64,000 nucleotides of DNA, from assembly GCF_013407855.1 (NCBI RefSeq), contig NZ_JACBZH010000001.1, positions 6,076,001-6,140,000 of the forward strand, read 5' to 3'. The notes beneath the pieces were generated by a model. It made no database searches and was not told the DNA's origin. It saw nothing but the letters and a program-made list of their open reading frames with translations. Below, in pieces: positions 16,797 through 25,094 of this stretch. The stretch is from Actinopolymorpha rutila (GTDB lineage Bacteria; Actinomycetota; Actinomycetes; Propionibacteriales; Actinopolymorphaceae). A program made the translations under genes and the position numbers. The first letter of the stretch is position 1. Each line of letters begins with the position of its first letter.

Positions 16797-17567
16797 CTAG
16801 GTACGTCCCACAACTTCATCGAAGGCGTAGGTGCGTTCCATGTGAACGGCCCAGCGTTCGGCGACGTCGGCTGGGAAGGACGGCCGTCGGGAGGCTTCTA
16901 GAGGTGGTCGGCACCTGTCGATCATTGCCTGGTGTCGATCCCGCCAGGCTGGTAGTGAGCCGTACGCCTCGTAGAGAGCTTCGAGTACTTGGTCGTCTGG
17001 TGAGTACCAGATCCGCATGTTCCACTCCAGCCAGGCCAGATCCTCCACGGGTGAGCCACGGTGCGCGAGCTCCCAGTCGATGACGGCCTGCAACTCGCCG
17101 GTCTCGGCATCCACGATTAGGTTGTACGGAGCGAAGTCGCCGTGGACAAGAACCGGCCCCTCGCCCGGAACGCCTTCGACCGGTGCGTCACTCCCAAGAT
17201 CGTGCAGACCACGCAACACAATGCCGCACTGCTGCATCAACCGCGTATGCCGCAGGTTCCGGTCGGGTCCGTCTTGTGCAACCCACTCCTGGCCGAGGAT
17301 GCCCGGTACGAAGGTCATCCGGATGGAGGCTGGGTCAGCTGTCGGTAGCACCTGCGGCACCGGGACCACATGCTGAACTGAACGGAGGGCCGCGAACTCG
17401 TTGCGGCGGCGGTCGAACGCATCAGCGGAGAACGTCTTCACGACTCCTTCACCGTCCCAGGCAACGTGGTTGGAGTAACCATGCGCAGGCTCCCAGGCAA
17501 GACCTTCAACCGGTGCGCCTGTCGACTCCCTCTTGCGGGGCCGGCTCGGCTCGTCGGGACAATCCAT
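16797..17567 (-). CDS. Aminoglycoside phosphotransferase (APH) family kinase
   Basis: 256 residues. VLVHGDFAPYNLIVD is the Brenner motif in its classical form (HGDFxxxN) and AVIDWELAHRGSPVEDLAW is the DFG-like motif plus the conserved following helix. The N-lobe is short (VVKTFSADAFDRRRNEF). Of the seven APH-like proteins here it has the most canonical catalytic loop. Substrate unknown. It is isolated between the exporter operon and a repeat. Confidence 0.85.
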   Translation of the reverse strand: MDCPDEPSRPRKRESTGAPVEGLAWEPAHGYSNHVAWDGEGVVKTFSADAFDRRRNEFAALRSVQHVVPVPQVLPTADPASIRMTFVPGILGQEWVAQDGPDRNLRHTRLMQQCGIVLRGLHDLGSDAPVEGVPGEGPVLVHGDFAPYNLIVDAETGELQAVIDWELAHRGSPVEDLAWLEWNMRIWYSPDDQVLEALYEAYGSLPAWRDRHQAMIDRCRPPLEASRRPSFPADVAERWAVHMERTYAFDEVVGRT

Positions 17568-17625
17568 ACACCGATCCTGGCAGACACTGCGCCGAGGGCC
17601 TCACCGTCCATCCGGCGGCCCCACC

Positions 17626-17760
17626 CTGCCTCGCAAAGGAACGTTGGCGCTTCAGGCTGCGCTGGGCGTCGATCGCCGCCGCGTCCGCGTCCGCTCGTGC
17701 GAGCGTAGTTGACCGCTGAGGACCGTGGTCGGCCCTGGCTTGGGGAGCGCGCACGGCACG
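17626..17760 (+). repeat. Degenerate copy of the tRNA-Ala-core repeat
   Basis: CTGCCTCGCAAAGG (17626-17639) resembles the reverse of a tRNA-Ala(TGC) anticodon arm. After TTGACCGCTGAGGACCGTG comes GGCTTGGGGAGCGCGCACGG, a decayed version of the GGGCAC doublet. The other copies are at 20702, 53484 and 63029. Confidence 0.5.
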
Positions 17761-17939
17761 CAGTCGATTGGTTCTGCTGATCCAGGATCGAAGTCCCGTG
17801 CGAGGCGGACAGAACTGGGCTGTACCGGCACAGATCACCCCTGCTAGTGTGCAGATCACAACTTCAATTTCCCTTTGGGGGAACGTGCTGAGCCGCTCCG
17901 CAGGAGCCCGGCGCGCTAGCTCAAGGAAGCTTTGGCTTA

Positions 17940-18001
17940 GAGCACCCGAAGCCATGTACCAGCCTGTCCATTCGGATCAGCTGGCGTGGCTTCGGGTGCT
18001 C
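17940..18001 (+). terminator. Strong intrinsic terminator / attenuator before the APH gene at 18057
   Basis: GAGCACCCGAAGCCA (17940-17954) pairs perfectly over 15 bases with TGGCTTCGGGTGCTC (17987-18001), followed by CTTTCG, ending 55 bases upstream of the start codon. TAGTGT at 17845-17850 could be the -10 of a promoter giving a leader of about 200 bases. A GTG preceded by GGGGG at 17886 could start a leader peptide, but its frame does not close. Confidence 0.65.
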
Positions 18002-18056
18002 CTTTCGTATCGAGCCGAAGCGCCTTACCGCTCTCGGCTCGAGAGAGGCGACAGCG

Positions 18057-18974
18057 ATGACCGAGAAGTACACGAAAGAGGGCTTGAGCCCAAGGACGCT
18101 GGCGGCCGTCGAGTTGGTCGTTCGACTGCTTGGTGTCGAGCCGTTGGACATCCGACAAACGTCCAGCCCAGATGCGTGGTTCGTCGAACTTCCCGGCGAC
18201 CGCGGTGTGGTGGTCAAGACGCCAGGATGGCTCAACAGACCCGGGTCTCCGCGGGTCGAAGCATGGATCTACAGCGAGTGCGAACGACGCAACATCCGCG
18301 CACCCAAGGTGCTCGCAGTCTCTGAGGATCCCGAGTGCCTGATCCTGGAGCGACTCCAGGGTCATTCACTCACGACACACCCCGCCTCGATGACCGCGAG
18401 CGACCGCGCATCGTGGGCGCGCGCCGGTGAAGATCTACGGAAATTGCACGAGGTGCCGATGCCAGGCTTCGGCCCGCTCGTCCCAGGTCCTGACAAGCCG
18501 AGCGGAGAGGCCGCGACATGGTGCCCCTACGCCGACTACGCCCGCGCCGAAGGCATCCCCTGGCTCGTAGACGCCGGCCACCTCACCGCGGCCGCAGCCG
18601 ACAGCCTTGCCCGCCGGTTCGACGAAGCCGCATCCGCCCTCAGCCAAGTCACAGAAGGACGACTGCTCCACGGCGACGTGGAGAGCGGCCACATCTTCGT
18701 GGCTGATGACCAGTTCCAAGGAATGATCGACTTCGGCCAGGCCCAAGCAGGAGACCCCCGCTGGGATCTCGCTCGAGTACCCCTCTGGGATGGTGACGAA
18801 GCGCTGGACGCACTCCTAGCCGGCTACGGCAGCGACGCCGTAACAAGGGAAGACCGAGACCTCCTACTGCCGCTGTACCTGTTCTCCCTCGTGGTCCATC
18901 ACGCCGTCGGACACGGCAGACCTGACCACATCCAGAACCTCCTTGACCGGTCCCGATACCACGACCTGCTCTAA
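18057..18974 (+). CDS. APH-family kinase behind an attenuator-like leader
   Basis: 305 residues from ATG. LLHGDVESGHIFVADD is the catalytic loop: HGD is present but the usual Asn is replaced by His. MIDFGQAQAGDPRWDLARV is the DFG-like motif. VVVKTPGW holds the probable ATP-binding Lys and ILERLQG the hinge. The leader contains a perfect 15-bp terminator hairpin, so expression is probably conditional, as in drug-induced resistance genes. The inducer and substrate cannot be inferred. Confidence 0.82.
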   Translation: MTEKYTKEGLSPRTLAAVELVVRLLGVEPLDIRQTSSPDAWFVELPGDRGVVVKTPGWLNRPGSPRVEAWIYSECERRNIRAPKVLAVSEDPECLILERLQGHSLTTHPASMTASDRASWARAGEDLRKLHEVPMPGFGPLVPGPDKPSGEAATWCPYADYARAEGIPWLVDAGHLTAAAADSLARRFDEAASALSQVTEGRLLHGDVESGHIFVADDQFQGMIDFGQAQAGDPRWDLARVPLWDGDEALDALLAGYGSDAVTREDRDLLLPLYLFSLVVHHAVGHGRPDHIQNLLDRSRYHDLL

Positions 18975-19066
18975 GTGTCTGCGCCAGAGCGGATGTGAGG
19001 TGCCGCCGCGCGCAGTCGACGCTAAGCCATGGTGGGCTCATCTCTTCGAGCAGGACGATGTGTGCG

Positions 19067-19216
19067 CCTGAAAAGCGGAGGTCGGCGGTTCGACCCCGCC
19101 CCTGCCCACCAGTCCGACCAGGACATATGGCGGAACGTAACTGCCCGCCAGTAGCCGTTGATCACCCTCTTTGACCGCCCGCTGTTGCACGTGGATTGCA
19201 CGAGACAGCGGGCGGT
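19067..19216 (+). other. tRNA-Phe(GAA) 3' half with arm doublet inside a hairpin; putative att site
   Basis: CCTGAAAAGCGG, the T-arm GGTTCGACCCC and terminal CCA (19067-19111) are the anticodon loop to 3' end of a tRNA-Phe. Then comes a stretch shared with 56953-57030 in which ACCGCCCGCTGT (19174-19185) pairs with ACAGCGGGCGGT (19205-19216) and the loop carries GTTGCAC (19184-19190) and ATTGCAC (19195-19201), period 11. There is no 5' tRNA half. Confidence 0.75.
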
Positions 19217-19305
19217 TCCGTGTTCGCCGGGCGTTCGACCTTCGGTGTGGCCGCCTAGTCCCAAACCCTTGGAACGGCTGCTGGCGTCGCTGTTACCGTG
19301 CCGCG

Positions 19306-20217
19306 ATGACGACAGAGGACGCACACCGACTACCGCCAGGCCTCGACACGGCAATCCTCGATCGACTACCTGCCGCCGATCTCAAGCGCGCGTCCCTGCT
19401 TGGTGAAGGGATCGCTACGCGGGCCTATCGGGTTGAGGACCCGTCTGGCGCATGGGTCGTGCGGGTCTCCAGCGAATACCCCGAGCCCTGGACGTGGCGA
19501 GGCGGGCGAGGCTATGAGGTCCCGCTACTGCGAGCGTTGGCCGATCGGGGACTGCCAGTGCCGCGAGACCAGTTCGCCGTCCCAGCGGACTGCGGGCTTC
19601 CCGTCGCGATCGTCGAACGCAAGGTGAGCGGCGAGCCGCTGACGTCGCGTCCTCGGGGTAGGCGGCGAGATCAGCTAGCCCGACAGCTTGCCGGATTCCT
19701 TGCTGATCTTCATAGCTTCCCGGTCTCAGAAGCACGCTCCTTCGGCCTGACAAGTTCGCCTGCGGCGGTGGATGCACGGCAGCACTTCGATGTTGCGCGG
19801 TCCTTCCTCACCGACAAGGTTCGTCGGTGGCTCGACGAGGAGATCAGCTGGCTTGAGCAGCAGAGTCTTCCTCTGGCCGTCGTACATCGCGACATCCGCG
19901 CTCAGCACCTGTACATCGACTCCAACGGCGATCTGGTCGGAGTGATCGACTTCGGAGACACCACCATCGATGACCCGGCACTCGACTTCGCCAAGATCGC
20001 CGGCGACTTCGGAGACCCGTTCCTCGACCTCGTGCTTGCGCACTATCGCGGACCGGTCTCTGAGGGTCTACTCGCCAGGGCGCGGATCTACCGCCGGCTC
20101 GACACACTCTGGGAAGTCGCCGAAGACGCCTGGGGGGACCGCCCTACGGCCATACGCCGGTTGAGATCCCTCGCAGCCGCCGCGTCACGCAGCTCCGGAT
20201 CCACTGGCCGCTCTTGA
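19306..20217 (+). CDS. APH-family kinase with a protein-kinase-like HRD loop
   Basis: 303 residues from the ATG at 19306. The catalytic loop is VVHRDIRAQHLYID: HRD rather than HGD, and His in place of the usual metal-binding Asn. VIDFGDTTIDDPALDFAKI is the DFG-like motif. GEGIATRAYRVEDPSGAWVVRV is a glycine-loop-type N-lobe. Substrate unknown. The tRNA-Phe-type attachment-like site lies 90 bases upstream and an Arg-type site just downstream, so the gene is bracketed like a cassette. Confidence 0.82.
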   Translation: MTTEDAHRLPPGLDTAILDRLPAADLKRASLLGEGIATRAYRVEDPSGAWVVRVSSEYPEPWTWRGGRGYEVPLLRALADRGLPVPRDQFAVPADCGLPVAIVERKVSGEPLTSRPRGRRRDQLARQLAGFLADLHSFPVSEARSFGLTSSPAAVDARQHFDVARSFLTDKVRRWLDEEISWLEQQSLPLAVVHRDIRAQHLYIDSNGDLVGVIDFGDTTIDDPALDFAKIAGDFGDPFLDLVLAHYRGPVSEGLLARARIYRRLDTLWEVAEDAWGDRPTAIRRLRSLAAAASRSSGSTGRS

Positions 20218-20245
20218 CGGAGGTGAGTGACGAAAGTCGTCGACC

Positions 20246-20405
20246 TCTTTATCCGTAGAGGCAGGCACCTCGAACGCGACCAGGTGGTTCGCGCTCCCAA
20301 GGTCGTCGACCAGGTGCTCGTCGTCGCCTCGTGTTGCAACTCGTTGGGGTCACGCTGGGGTCAGCCTGAACCGCGTCGGCACCGGAGCGGGTCACCCTGC
20401 GGTCA
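20246..20405 (+). repeat. Arg(ACG)-core plus GGGGTCA doublet, before gene 20435
   Basis: ATCCGTAG at 20251-20258 is the reverse of the tRNA-Arg(ACG) loop CTACGGAT. After GTCGTCGACCAGGTGCTCGT come GGGGTCA (20346-20352) and GGGGTCA (20357-20363), period 11, then a GGTCA pair at 20390 and 20401. The small gene starts 30 bases on. Confidence 0.65.
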
Positions 20406-20434
20406 GGGAGCCTCGGTGGCGCAAGAATGCGCGC

Positions 20435-20659
20435 ATGGGCATGAGTAGAGACGCACGTGAGGACCTCTGGATCTGGAGCAACCTTGTGGAAGCTGTTCGG
20501 GCACTCGATGCAGTCACCGACTGTCTGCCTCCAGACGAGGACGACCGGGCATGGGCATTGTTTCGCGAGGTGGATCAGCTTCGGGCCGACGTAGAGCGCC
20601 GCATTTTCTCGCAACTCGGGTTGCCAGGCGCTCGGCCATATCGGGACTTCCGGCGCTAG
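20435..20659 (+). CDS. Small hypothetical protein, helical
   Basis: 74 residues from ATG. It is almost entirely helical and charged (REDLWIWSNLVEAVRALDAV, WALFREVDQLRADVERRIFSQ) with a short basic tail. No family recognised. It is flanked by a GGGGTCA doublet upstream and the tRNA-Ala-type repeat downstream, so it looks like a complete one-gene cassette of about 450 bases. Confidence 0.6.
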   Translation: MGMSRDAREDLWIWSNLVEAVRALDAVTDCLPPDEDDRAWALFREVDQLRADVERRIFSQLGLPGARPYRDFRR

Positions 20660-20701
20660 CACCGACCTGGCAACTGCGGTCGAGCGGCTGCACTTTCACC
20701 A

Positions 20702-20836
20702 CTGCCTTGCAAAGGCATATTCGGTGTCCACGCTCGATTGAGCGTCGACCGATCCGGCGTCCTGGCCGCGCTGACCTGACCGCTGCTAACCGTGACGGGC
20801 CATGATCGTCCGCTCCATCTGGCACGCGACTGGCAC
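20702..20836 (+). repeat. tRNA-Ala(TGC)-core repeat with doublet TGGCACG x2
   Basis: CTGCCTTGCAAAGGCA (20702-20717) is the reverse of a tRNA-Ala(TGC) anticodon stem-loop. TGGCAC occurs at 20820-20825 and 20831-20836, period 11. The next gene (minus strand) ends eight bases later. Confidence 0.65.
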
Positions 20837-20843
20837 GACCGAC

Positions 20844-21374
20844 CTAGCTCGCCGCCGCCCCGCCGACTCGGACTTGTTCAACGCAGGCCAGCCTGACAAC
20901 CGCCTGAAGCTGGCCGACCGTGCGTCCCCAGCCTGCACCCCACTCGTCGTCCAGGCTGAACAGCTCGCCGAGAGGAAGACTGATGATCGACTCCTTGTAG
21001 TACGGCTCGGCGATTTCGATCACCTTGTCAACCACCCACCGTGCGCTCGCCCGGCCCTCGAGGTGCAGTTTGGCGATGGCAGCGAACGCGTCGATGGCGG
21101 CGGCCAGCTCGCGCTCCTCCGACGTTACTTCGGCGCTCGGCGTGGTAATCCCGCACTCGGCGAGGGCCGGTCTGAGCAGATCGCGGACGTCATGTGGGTC
21201 GTCGCCGTGCAGACCGGCAAGCTCGATCAGAGCGTCACCGTCATACCCCGCGGCGAGCCAGTGCGCTGCCCAAAGCGGAACCCGCTCGGTTGGCAGGGTG
21301 TCGAGGATCAGCCAGGCGGCGACTAGCTGCGGTGCCGGCACCTCCGCAGCTGCCTCTGGCGGCCAGTCGTGCAT
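20844..21374 (-). CDS. Hypothetical soluble protein
   Basis: 176 residues from ATG, acidic and helical throughout (AAWLILDTLPTERVPLWAAH, LGELFSLDDEWGAGWGR). The N-terminal half (GYDGDALIELAGLHGDDPHD followed by VRDLLRPALAECG) resembles small actinobacterial proteins of unknown function. No catalytic motif or membrane segment. A doublet lies immediately beyond its 3' end and an Arg-type core beyond its 5' end. Confidence 0.65.
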   Translation of the reverse strand: MHDWPPEAAAEVPAPQLVAAWLILDTLPTERVPLWAAHWLAAGYDGDALIELAGLHGDDPHDVRDLLRPALAECGITTPSAEVTSEERELAAAIDAFAAIAKLHLEGRASARWVVDKVIEIAEPYYKESIISLPLGELFSLDDEWGAGWGRTVGQLQAVVRLACVEQVRVGGAAAS

Positions 21375-21460
21375 CGCGGCATCATGCCAAGATGCCAGGC
21401 CCCAGGGCTACTCCTCCTGAGGTCTCCCGGGCCAAGCCTGAACATGCTGGTGACCATCAG

Positions 21461-21573
21461 ATCCGTAGGAACGGGCACCGTGATCACGACCGGCGCGTCC
21501 GCGCTCGGGAGGTCGTCGGCCTGGTGCTCGTCGTCGTCCGGTGTTGCAGGTCATTGGGGTCGGACTGGGGTCA
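21461..21573 (+). repeat. Arg(ACG)-core plus GGGGTC doublet, before gene 21629
   Basis: ATCCGTAG 21461-21468; GGGGTC at 21556 and 21567, period 11. The part from GAGGTCGTCGGCCTGGTGCT to the doublet is shared with 20300, 25590 and 55590. Confidence 0.65.
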
Positions 21574-21628
21574 GTCGGACGCCGCTGACAGCCATGCGCA
21601 TCGTTTCGACTGGATGTAGCCTCCGGCC

Positions 21629-22099
21629 ATGACAGCCGCTGACTCGCCGCCGCCGTGGGCGGGAGATGCGATCGGGCAGCGGTTGCGCAGCTTCGCCGAC
21701 CACCTCGAACGTGATCTTGGACCATCGGTGACGATGATCCGCAGGTGGGACGGTGGTGAGTTGGTGACCGAGCTGATCCCAACCAGCCACGACGCCATGC
21801 CCGTGGTCTGGACAGACTTCGGCTCCGGGCTGCAGCTTGAACTTGGCAACGGTCCAGGTGGCTCATTCGGAGTGTTCGACCGTGACGACCAAGGTGCGGA
21901 GTTCGTCGAATCGACTGTCCGCGCGATTGTCGACGGCCACGTCACTGAAGTATTCGGCCCGGACCGATCGCGGGTCGAGGTGACCTACCTGGACGGATCA
22001 ACGTTCCACCACACGGGCTACGACGGCTTCCTCGCCGGCATACCCCGATGGGGATGGCGAGACCGAGGTCGTAAGGTCTCCTACCCGCCCTACAGGTGA
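21629..22099 (+). CDS. Hypothetical protein, paralogue of 45108-45581
   Basis: 156 residues. It shares with the minus-strand protein at 45108 the blocks DAIGQRLRSF, WTDFGSGLQLELGNGPGG, FVESTVRAIVDG, VTEVFGPDRSRVEV and a C-terminus KVSYPPYR. The two are about half identical. The alternating strands and conserved aromatic residues suggest a small beta-rich soluble protein. Function unknown. The two copies sit beside different doublet types (GGGGTCA here, GCTGTAC there). Confidence 0.65.
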   Translation: MTAADSPPPWAGDAIGQRLRSFADHLERDLGPSVTMIRRWDGGELVTELIPTSHDAMPVVWTDFGSGLQLELGNGPGGSFGVFDRDDQGAEFVESTVRAIVDGHVTEVFGPDRSRVEVTYLDGSTFHHTGYDGFLAGIPRWGWRDRGRKVSYPPYR

Positions 22100-22122
22100 G
22101 GCAGCAGCGCATCGCGCCTGTC

Positions 22123-22239
22123 CCAGCTTGGAAGGGCTGGCGCGGGGCCCTGGCCGCAGCTCCTGTCTTGCTTGGTGGATAGCCCTGCACGCCCGTTCAT
22201 GACCATTGCGGCCCGCAGCTAATGGCACGATAGTTGCAC
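22123..22239 (+). repeat. tRNA-Gly(TCC)-core site with a TGGCAC/TTGCAC doublet
   Basis: CCAGCTTGGAAGGGCTGG (22123-22140) is the reverse of a tRNA-Gly(TCC) anticodon arm and is followed by CGCGGGG; a second copy is at 26092. TGGCAC (22223-22228) and TTGCAC (22234-22239) have period 11. Confidence 0.6.
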
Positions 22240-22281
22240 GGCGACGGCGACGGCGACCGGCGACGGCGACCGGCGACCGGC
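22240..22281 (+). repeat. Tandem hexamer repeat GGCGAC(C)
   Basis: About seven tandem units of GGCGAC, some with an extra C, directly after the doublet. This may be slippage at a junction. Confidence 0.7.
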
Positions 22282-22295
22282 CGAATGGTGAGCTG

Positions 22296-22425
22296 CTGCG
22301 AGCGTGATGCTGTGGTTGTGGACGAGTCTGCTGTGCTCTTCGAGGGCTGCCGGCCATGGACCGAGCCCGGCGCCTCGGCCTACGAGCCGGAGCTTCTGGA
22401 CGGCAGGATGCTCCACTTCCATGAA
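22296..22425 (+). pseudogene. N-terminal fragment of the 46307-type gene
   Basis: Translation AVVVDESAVLFEGCRPWTEP and YEPELLDGRMLHFHEA matches residues 7-50 of the protein at 46307-46762. The match ends abruptly at about 22425, where the 3' end of the 63214-type lipoprotein gene begins, so two unrelated genes are joined here. Confidence 0.8.
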
Positions 22426-22675
22426 GCGAAGAGCCCCAGGACTTCTACGCTAACGTAAAGGCGAGCCTTAGAGACACGCTGACTTGCGCTGACGACGCCT
22501 GACGCACTGGCGTTCCGGTGCACTGTAGTGACCTTCCTATCCGTAGGCCGCCAAAGGTCGACCTGGACAGTCCACGATCATCCAGTCCACGCGCGACGGG
22601 ACGTGCTCGGTGCGTCCGGTCGGCCGGCGTCCATCGTCGCCCGACGTGGCAGCACGTTGGCGTCAGGCTGGATCA
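22426..22675 (+). repeat. Lipoprotein 3' scar plus Arg(ACG)-core repeat plus GGCGTCA/GGATCA doublet
   Basis: 22426-22503 matches the last 75 bases of the gene at 63214. Then come GTGACCTTCCTATCCGTAGG (core 22536-22547) and GGCGTCCATCGTCG, as at 54401 and 63730. The doublet here (GGCGTCA 22659, GGATCA 22670) belongs to the GGGGTCA family, whereas the other two copies carry GTTAGCAA. Confidence 0.75.
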
Positions 22676-22725
22676 GATTTATGGTCTGTCCCACGACCTG
22701 CCAGAGTCTCCATTCGGCCCGAGCG

Positions 22726-23385
22726 CTACTTGTCGAAGGATCCGTCGTTGACAGCTCGGACGAGTTCGGCGATGCGTTGATCGGGCGCTTGGCTTGGAGC
22801 CAGTCTTTCCTTGTAGACAATCCGAATCCGACCTGCTTTCCACCAGTGGTTCCGGTATCGAAGCACACCGACTTTCCATCCCTTGACGCGGTTCCAGAAC
22901 AGCGCGTTCATGATCGGAGTCAAGATCGCCGGGTTGTCTGCACCGACTCCGTTGACGAGTGGTTCCCCGACCTTGACGGCCCTCACGTAGAAGATCCATT
23001 CGCCTCGATAGATGCGCACGTCGTGATCCCGCGGCGTGAACGGAAGTGTTTCCCACCACTGGCCGGTGGTTGCGACTTCGGGGCGCCCTTGAGTGTGGCC
23101 CGCGTCTGTACCGCCCATTTGGCGTTCCATCTCTCGTTTGCGCGCGGCTTCCTCGGCCTCCAGGTCGGCAACTACCTCTGGTTCGTAGAGCCGCCGGACT
23201 TCGCGGCCGGCCATCCGGGTTCCTTGGATGGCAACCAGTGCACCGATCGCCCCGACAAGCAGTTGGGTCGCCGTTCCGTCCATGGGATCGGCCGGGCCGT
23301 ACTGGAAGGCGGTCCACGCGCCCACGCCGGCAAGCACGATGCCCCACACGAGCTTCTTGATCGCCTTGCTGCGCGTACCGTTCAC
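22726..23385 (-). CDS. Membrane protein with two N-terminal membrane segments
   Basis: 219 residues. Two membrane helices close together (LVWGIVLAGVGAWTAFQYG and TQLLVGAIGALVAIQGT), then a charged coil (VADLEAEEAARKREMERQM) and a soluble domain with WWETLPFTPRDHDVRIYRGE and YRNHWWKAGRIRIVY. No known domain recognised. It probably has a cytosolic C-terminal domain. Neighbours are repeats on both sides. Confidence 0.68.
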   Translation of the reverse strand: MNGTRSKAIKKLVWGIVLAGVGAWTAFQYGPADPMDGTATQLLVGAIGALVAIQGTRMAGREVRRLYEPEVVADLEAEEAARKREMERQMGGTDAGHTQGRPEVATTGQWWETLPFTPRDHDVRIYRGEWIFYVRAVKVGEPLVNGVGADNPAILTPIMNALFWNRVKGWKVGVLRYRNHWWKAGRIRIVYKERLAPSQAPDQRIAELVRAVNDGSFDK

Positions 23386-23663
23386 GCGCGGAAGCTACCG
23401 CGGCTCTGACATGGCTGAATAGAGGTTGGGGTAGATCGCACCACTTTGCGTGTCTCGGCTGACCTACGCCGATCCCGTAGGGCATCAGGAGCGTGGGGAG
23501 AGTTGAGGCATCTCGCCGTCGCTCGAGGAGGGGTCGTCGGCTAGCGAGGGCCTACCCTCACCACATGCCCAAGTCTTCCCAGGTGACCCGGCGCTGGTGC
23601 CGCGGCAAGGTTGGGCTCGAACATGTCCCGGTAGTGGCCCTGCCGTCTGCAGGCTCAGTCCGG

Positions 23664-23783
23664 TGTTTCGCCGAACTCAACACCCGCCCCCGCAAGACTC
23701 TCGACTGGGACACTCCCGCCGAACGCCTCGCCAAGCTACTGTCACAACCCATCAAACCAAGCGGCGTTGCAACGACCGATTGA
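23664..23783 (+). pseudogene. IS30-family transposase C-terminal remnant
   Basis: ELNTRPRKTLDWDTPAERLA is the conserved C-terminus of IS30-family transposases, followed by LLSQP and a stop. The catalytic core is absent. The upstream part of the frame (from ATG 23564) is unrelated. Confidence 0.75.
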
Positions 23784-23797
23784 CGCCCCTCGGCTAA

Positions 23798-23837
23798 TGG
23801 CCCTTGGATGGCCCGGCGATACGCGGGTTAGGAAACC
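23798..23837 (+). repeat. Doublet TGGCCC x2 next to an Arg(CCT)-core
   Basis: TGGCCC 23798-23803 and 23809-23814, period 11. GGGTTAGGAAACC (23825-23837) is the reverse of a tRNA-Arg(CCT) anticodon arm and continues ATCCTCACTC, as at 55431 and, reversed, 46903. Confidence 0.6.
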
Positions 23838-23903
23838 ATCCTCACTCATCCGGATCCGTCCGCCGGTGGCTCGTATACGCGGCCAGGACGGCTCGACGGC
23901 AGT

Positions 23904-24524
23904 TCAGTCGGCCTCGAACGCCCGCCAGTCCATGGCCTGCGCGTAGTGCCGGAGCCGAGCATGGAGGCGGTCAAAGGCGCCGGTCGATCCGACGACAAGG
24001 GCCCGCCGCAGGAGCGCGACCTGCTCCGGAATAGTCAGCGTGTCGGTGTCGACTACCGCGTCGAAAGAATCCTCCTCGACATTCCCGTAGTCACGCTGTA
24101 CCAGGCCCCTCATGTCGTCGGGACGCGATGCCTCGCGGCTCTCGGCCGACTCGATCGAGCAGCGTAGACAGACGACGAGAACATCCAAGGCCGCTAGGCG
24201 CTCGAACAGATCGACCAGGGTCATGCTCGCGCCCGGGTCCTTCCGTGCGACCAGCTCGATCACGATGTTGTTCCCGGCTTCCGCCACCGCCGCCACAGCG
24301 GCATTGCCTCCAGCCACTATCCGCCTCAGAGCTCTTTGTTCCGTCCATGTGCGCCGGGGAGGCAGTCTGGGAGTGAACATATCCAGATCGATGCCGAGCC
24401 ACGGCTCGTCTAGATCGGCTTGGAACGCCCGAGCCAGCGTCGACTTGCCCGAGCACGGGATGCCGTTGAGCACGATCACCCGGCCCCGCACGTCTGGCTC
24501 AGGTTGGCCGCAGTTAGAGGACAT
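23904..24524 (-). CDS. Chloramphenicol-phosphotransferase-like P-loop kinase
   Basis: 206 residues from ATG 24524 (another ATG at 24533). VIVLNGIPCSGKSTLARAFQ is the Walker A region in the form seen in CPT (PF07931), followed by PWLGIDLDMFTPRLPP. NNIVIELVARKDPG and LVVCLRCSIESAESREASR fit the CPT core with the lid arginine region. The length is close to the 180-200 of CPT. Likely an ATP-dependent kinase of a small molecule; chloramphenicol is only the family name. A doublet and a tRNA-type core lie past its 3' end. Confidence 0.75.
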   Translation of the reverse strand: MSSNCGQPEPDVRGRVIVLNGIPCSGKSTLARAFQADLDEPWLGIDLDMFTPRLPPRRTWTEQRALRRIVAGGNAAVAAVAEAGNNIVIELVARKDPGASMTLVDLFERLAALDVLVVCLRCSIESAESREASRPDDMRGLVQRDYGNVEEDSFDAVVDTDTLTIPEQVALLRRALVVGSTGAFDRLHARLRHYAQAMDWRAFEAD

Positions 24525-24603
24525 GAAGGGCATCTTCGTACGGTGTCGGGCTGTCGGACCAGGCCTAGACCAGGGCCGTGAGGTCGAAGACCCCGAGCGG
24601 ACA

Positions 24604-25062
24604 TTATCGGCGTCTCCTCGGCGGCTGGGAGATGACTGCATCGGGTTCGGCGCCACACTCAGTCAGCCGCCGGCGGAACTCGGCTTCCTCTGCGGGGGTC
24701 AGTGCCAACCACAACCCGCAGCCGGTGTCGCTCGCACTGTAGATCTCCTCGTCGGCCTCGCTCCAACCCTCCAAAGCGATCGTGAACGGCGACACAGCCA
24801 CCACCAGCTCGAACTGCTCGTCATCGTCAACGTCTACCTCGATGTCTATTTGGCCGCAGTGACGACGCTCGGCGAGCTGCCCCAACGCACGTACGGCGCC
24901 CTGTACCTGCACGGGCCAGGGCAGGTCAGAGATGACGTCGACCCACACCCGACGAAGCACCCCCCGAAGAACCCGCAGTCCCTCCTCATGGGCGGCGATC
25001 ACCGCGACCTCATCCGCGCCATCGTCGAGAACGAACGGGCGACGACAGACTGATGGGGACAT
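24604..25062 (-). CDS. Hypothetical acidic protein, paralogue of 55644-56123
   Basis: 152 residues from the ATG at 25062. It shares with the protein at 55644 FVLDDGADEVAVIAAHEEGL, RGVLRRVWVDVISDLPWP, DIEVDVDDDEQFELVVAVSP, EIYSASDTGCGLWLALTP and the C-terminal PQPPRRR (about 65% identity). An acidic, globular, cytosolic protein of unknown role. It lies 32 bases after the membrane protein gene at 25095, which could be cotranscribed. Confidence 0.7.
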   Translation of the reverse strand: MSPSVCRRPFVLDDGADEVAVIAAHEEGLRVLRGVLRRVWVDVISDLPWPVQVQGAVRALGQLAERRHCGQIDIEVDVDDDEQFELVVAVSPFTIALEGWSEADEEIYSASDTGCGLWLALTPAEEAEFRRRLTECGAEPDAVISQPPRRRR

Positions 25063-25094
25063 GCCACCTCCCGGGTCGAGGACGAGCTGTCGAT

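Noticed and set aside
19137..19216. Intrinsic terminator of the upstream APH gene
   Set aside because: The hairpin is not followed by a T-run, its loop carries the doublet, and the identical block follows a tRNA-Phe half elsewhere, so an attachment role fits better; termination is still possible.
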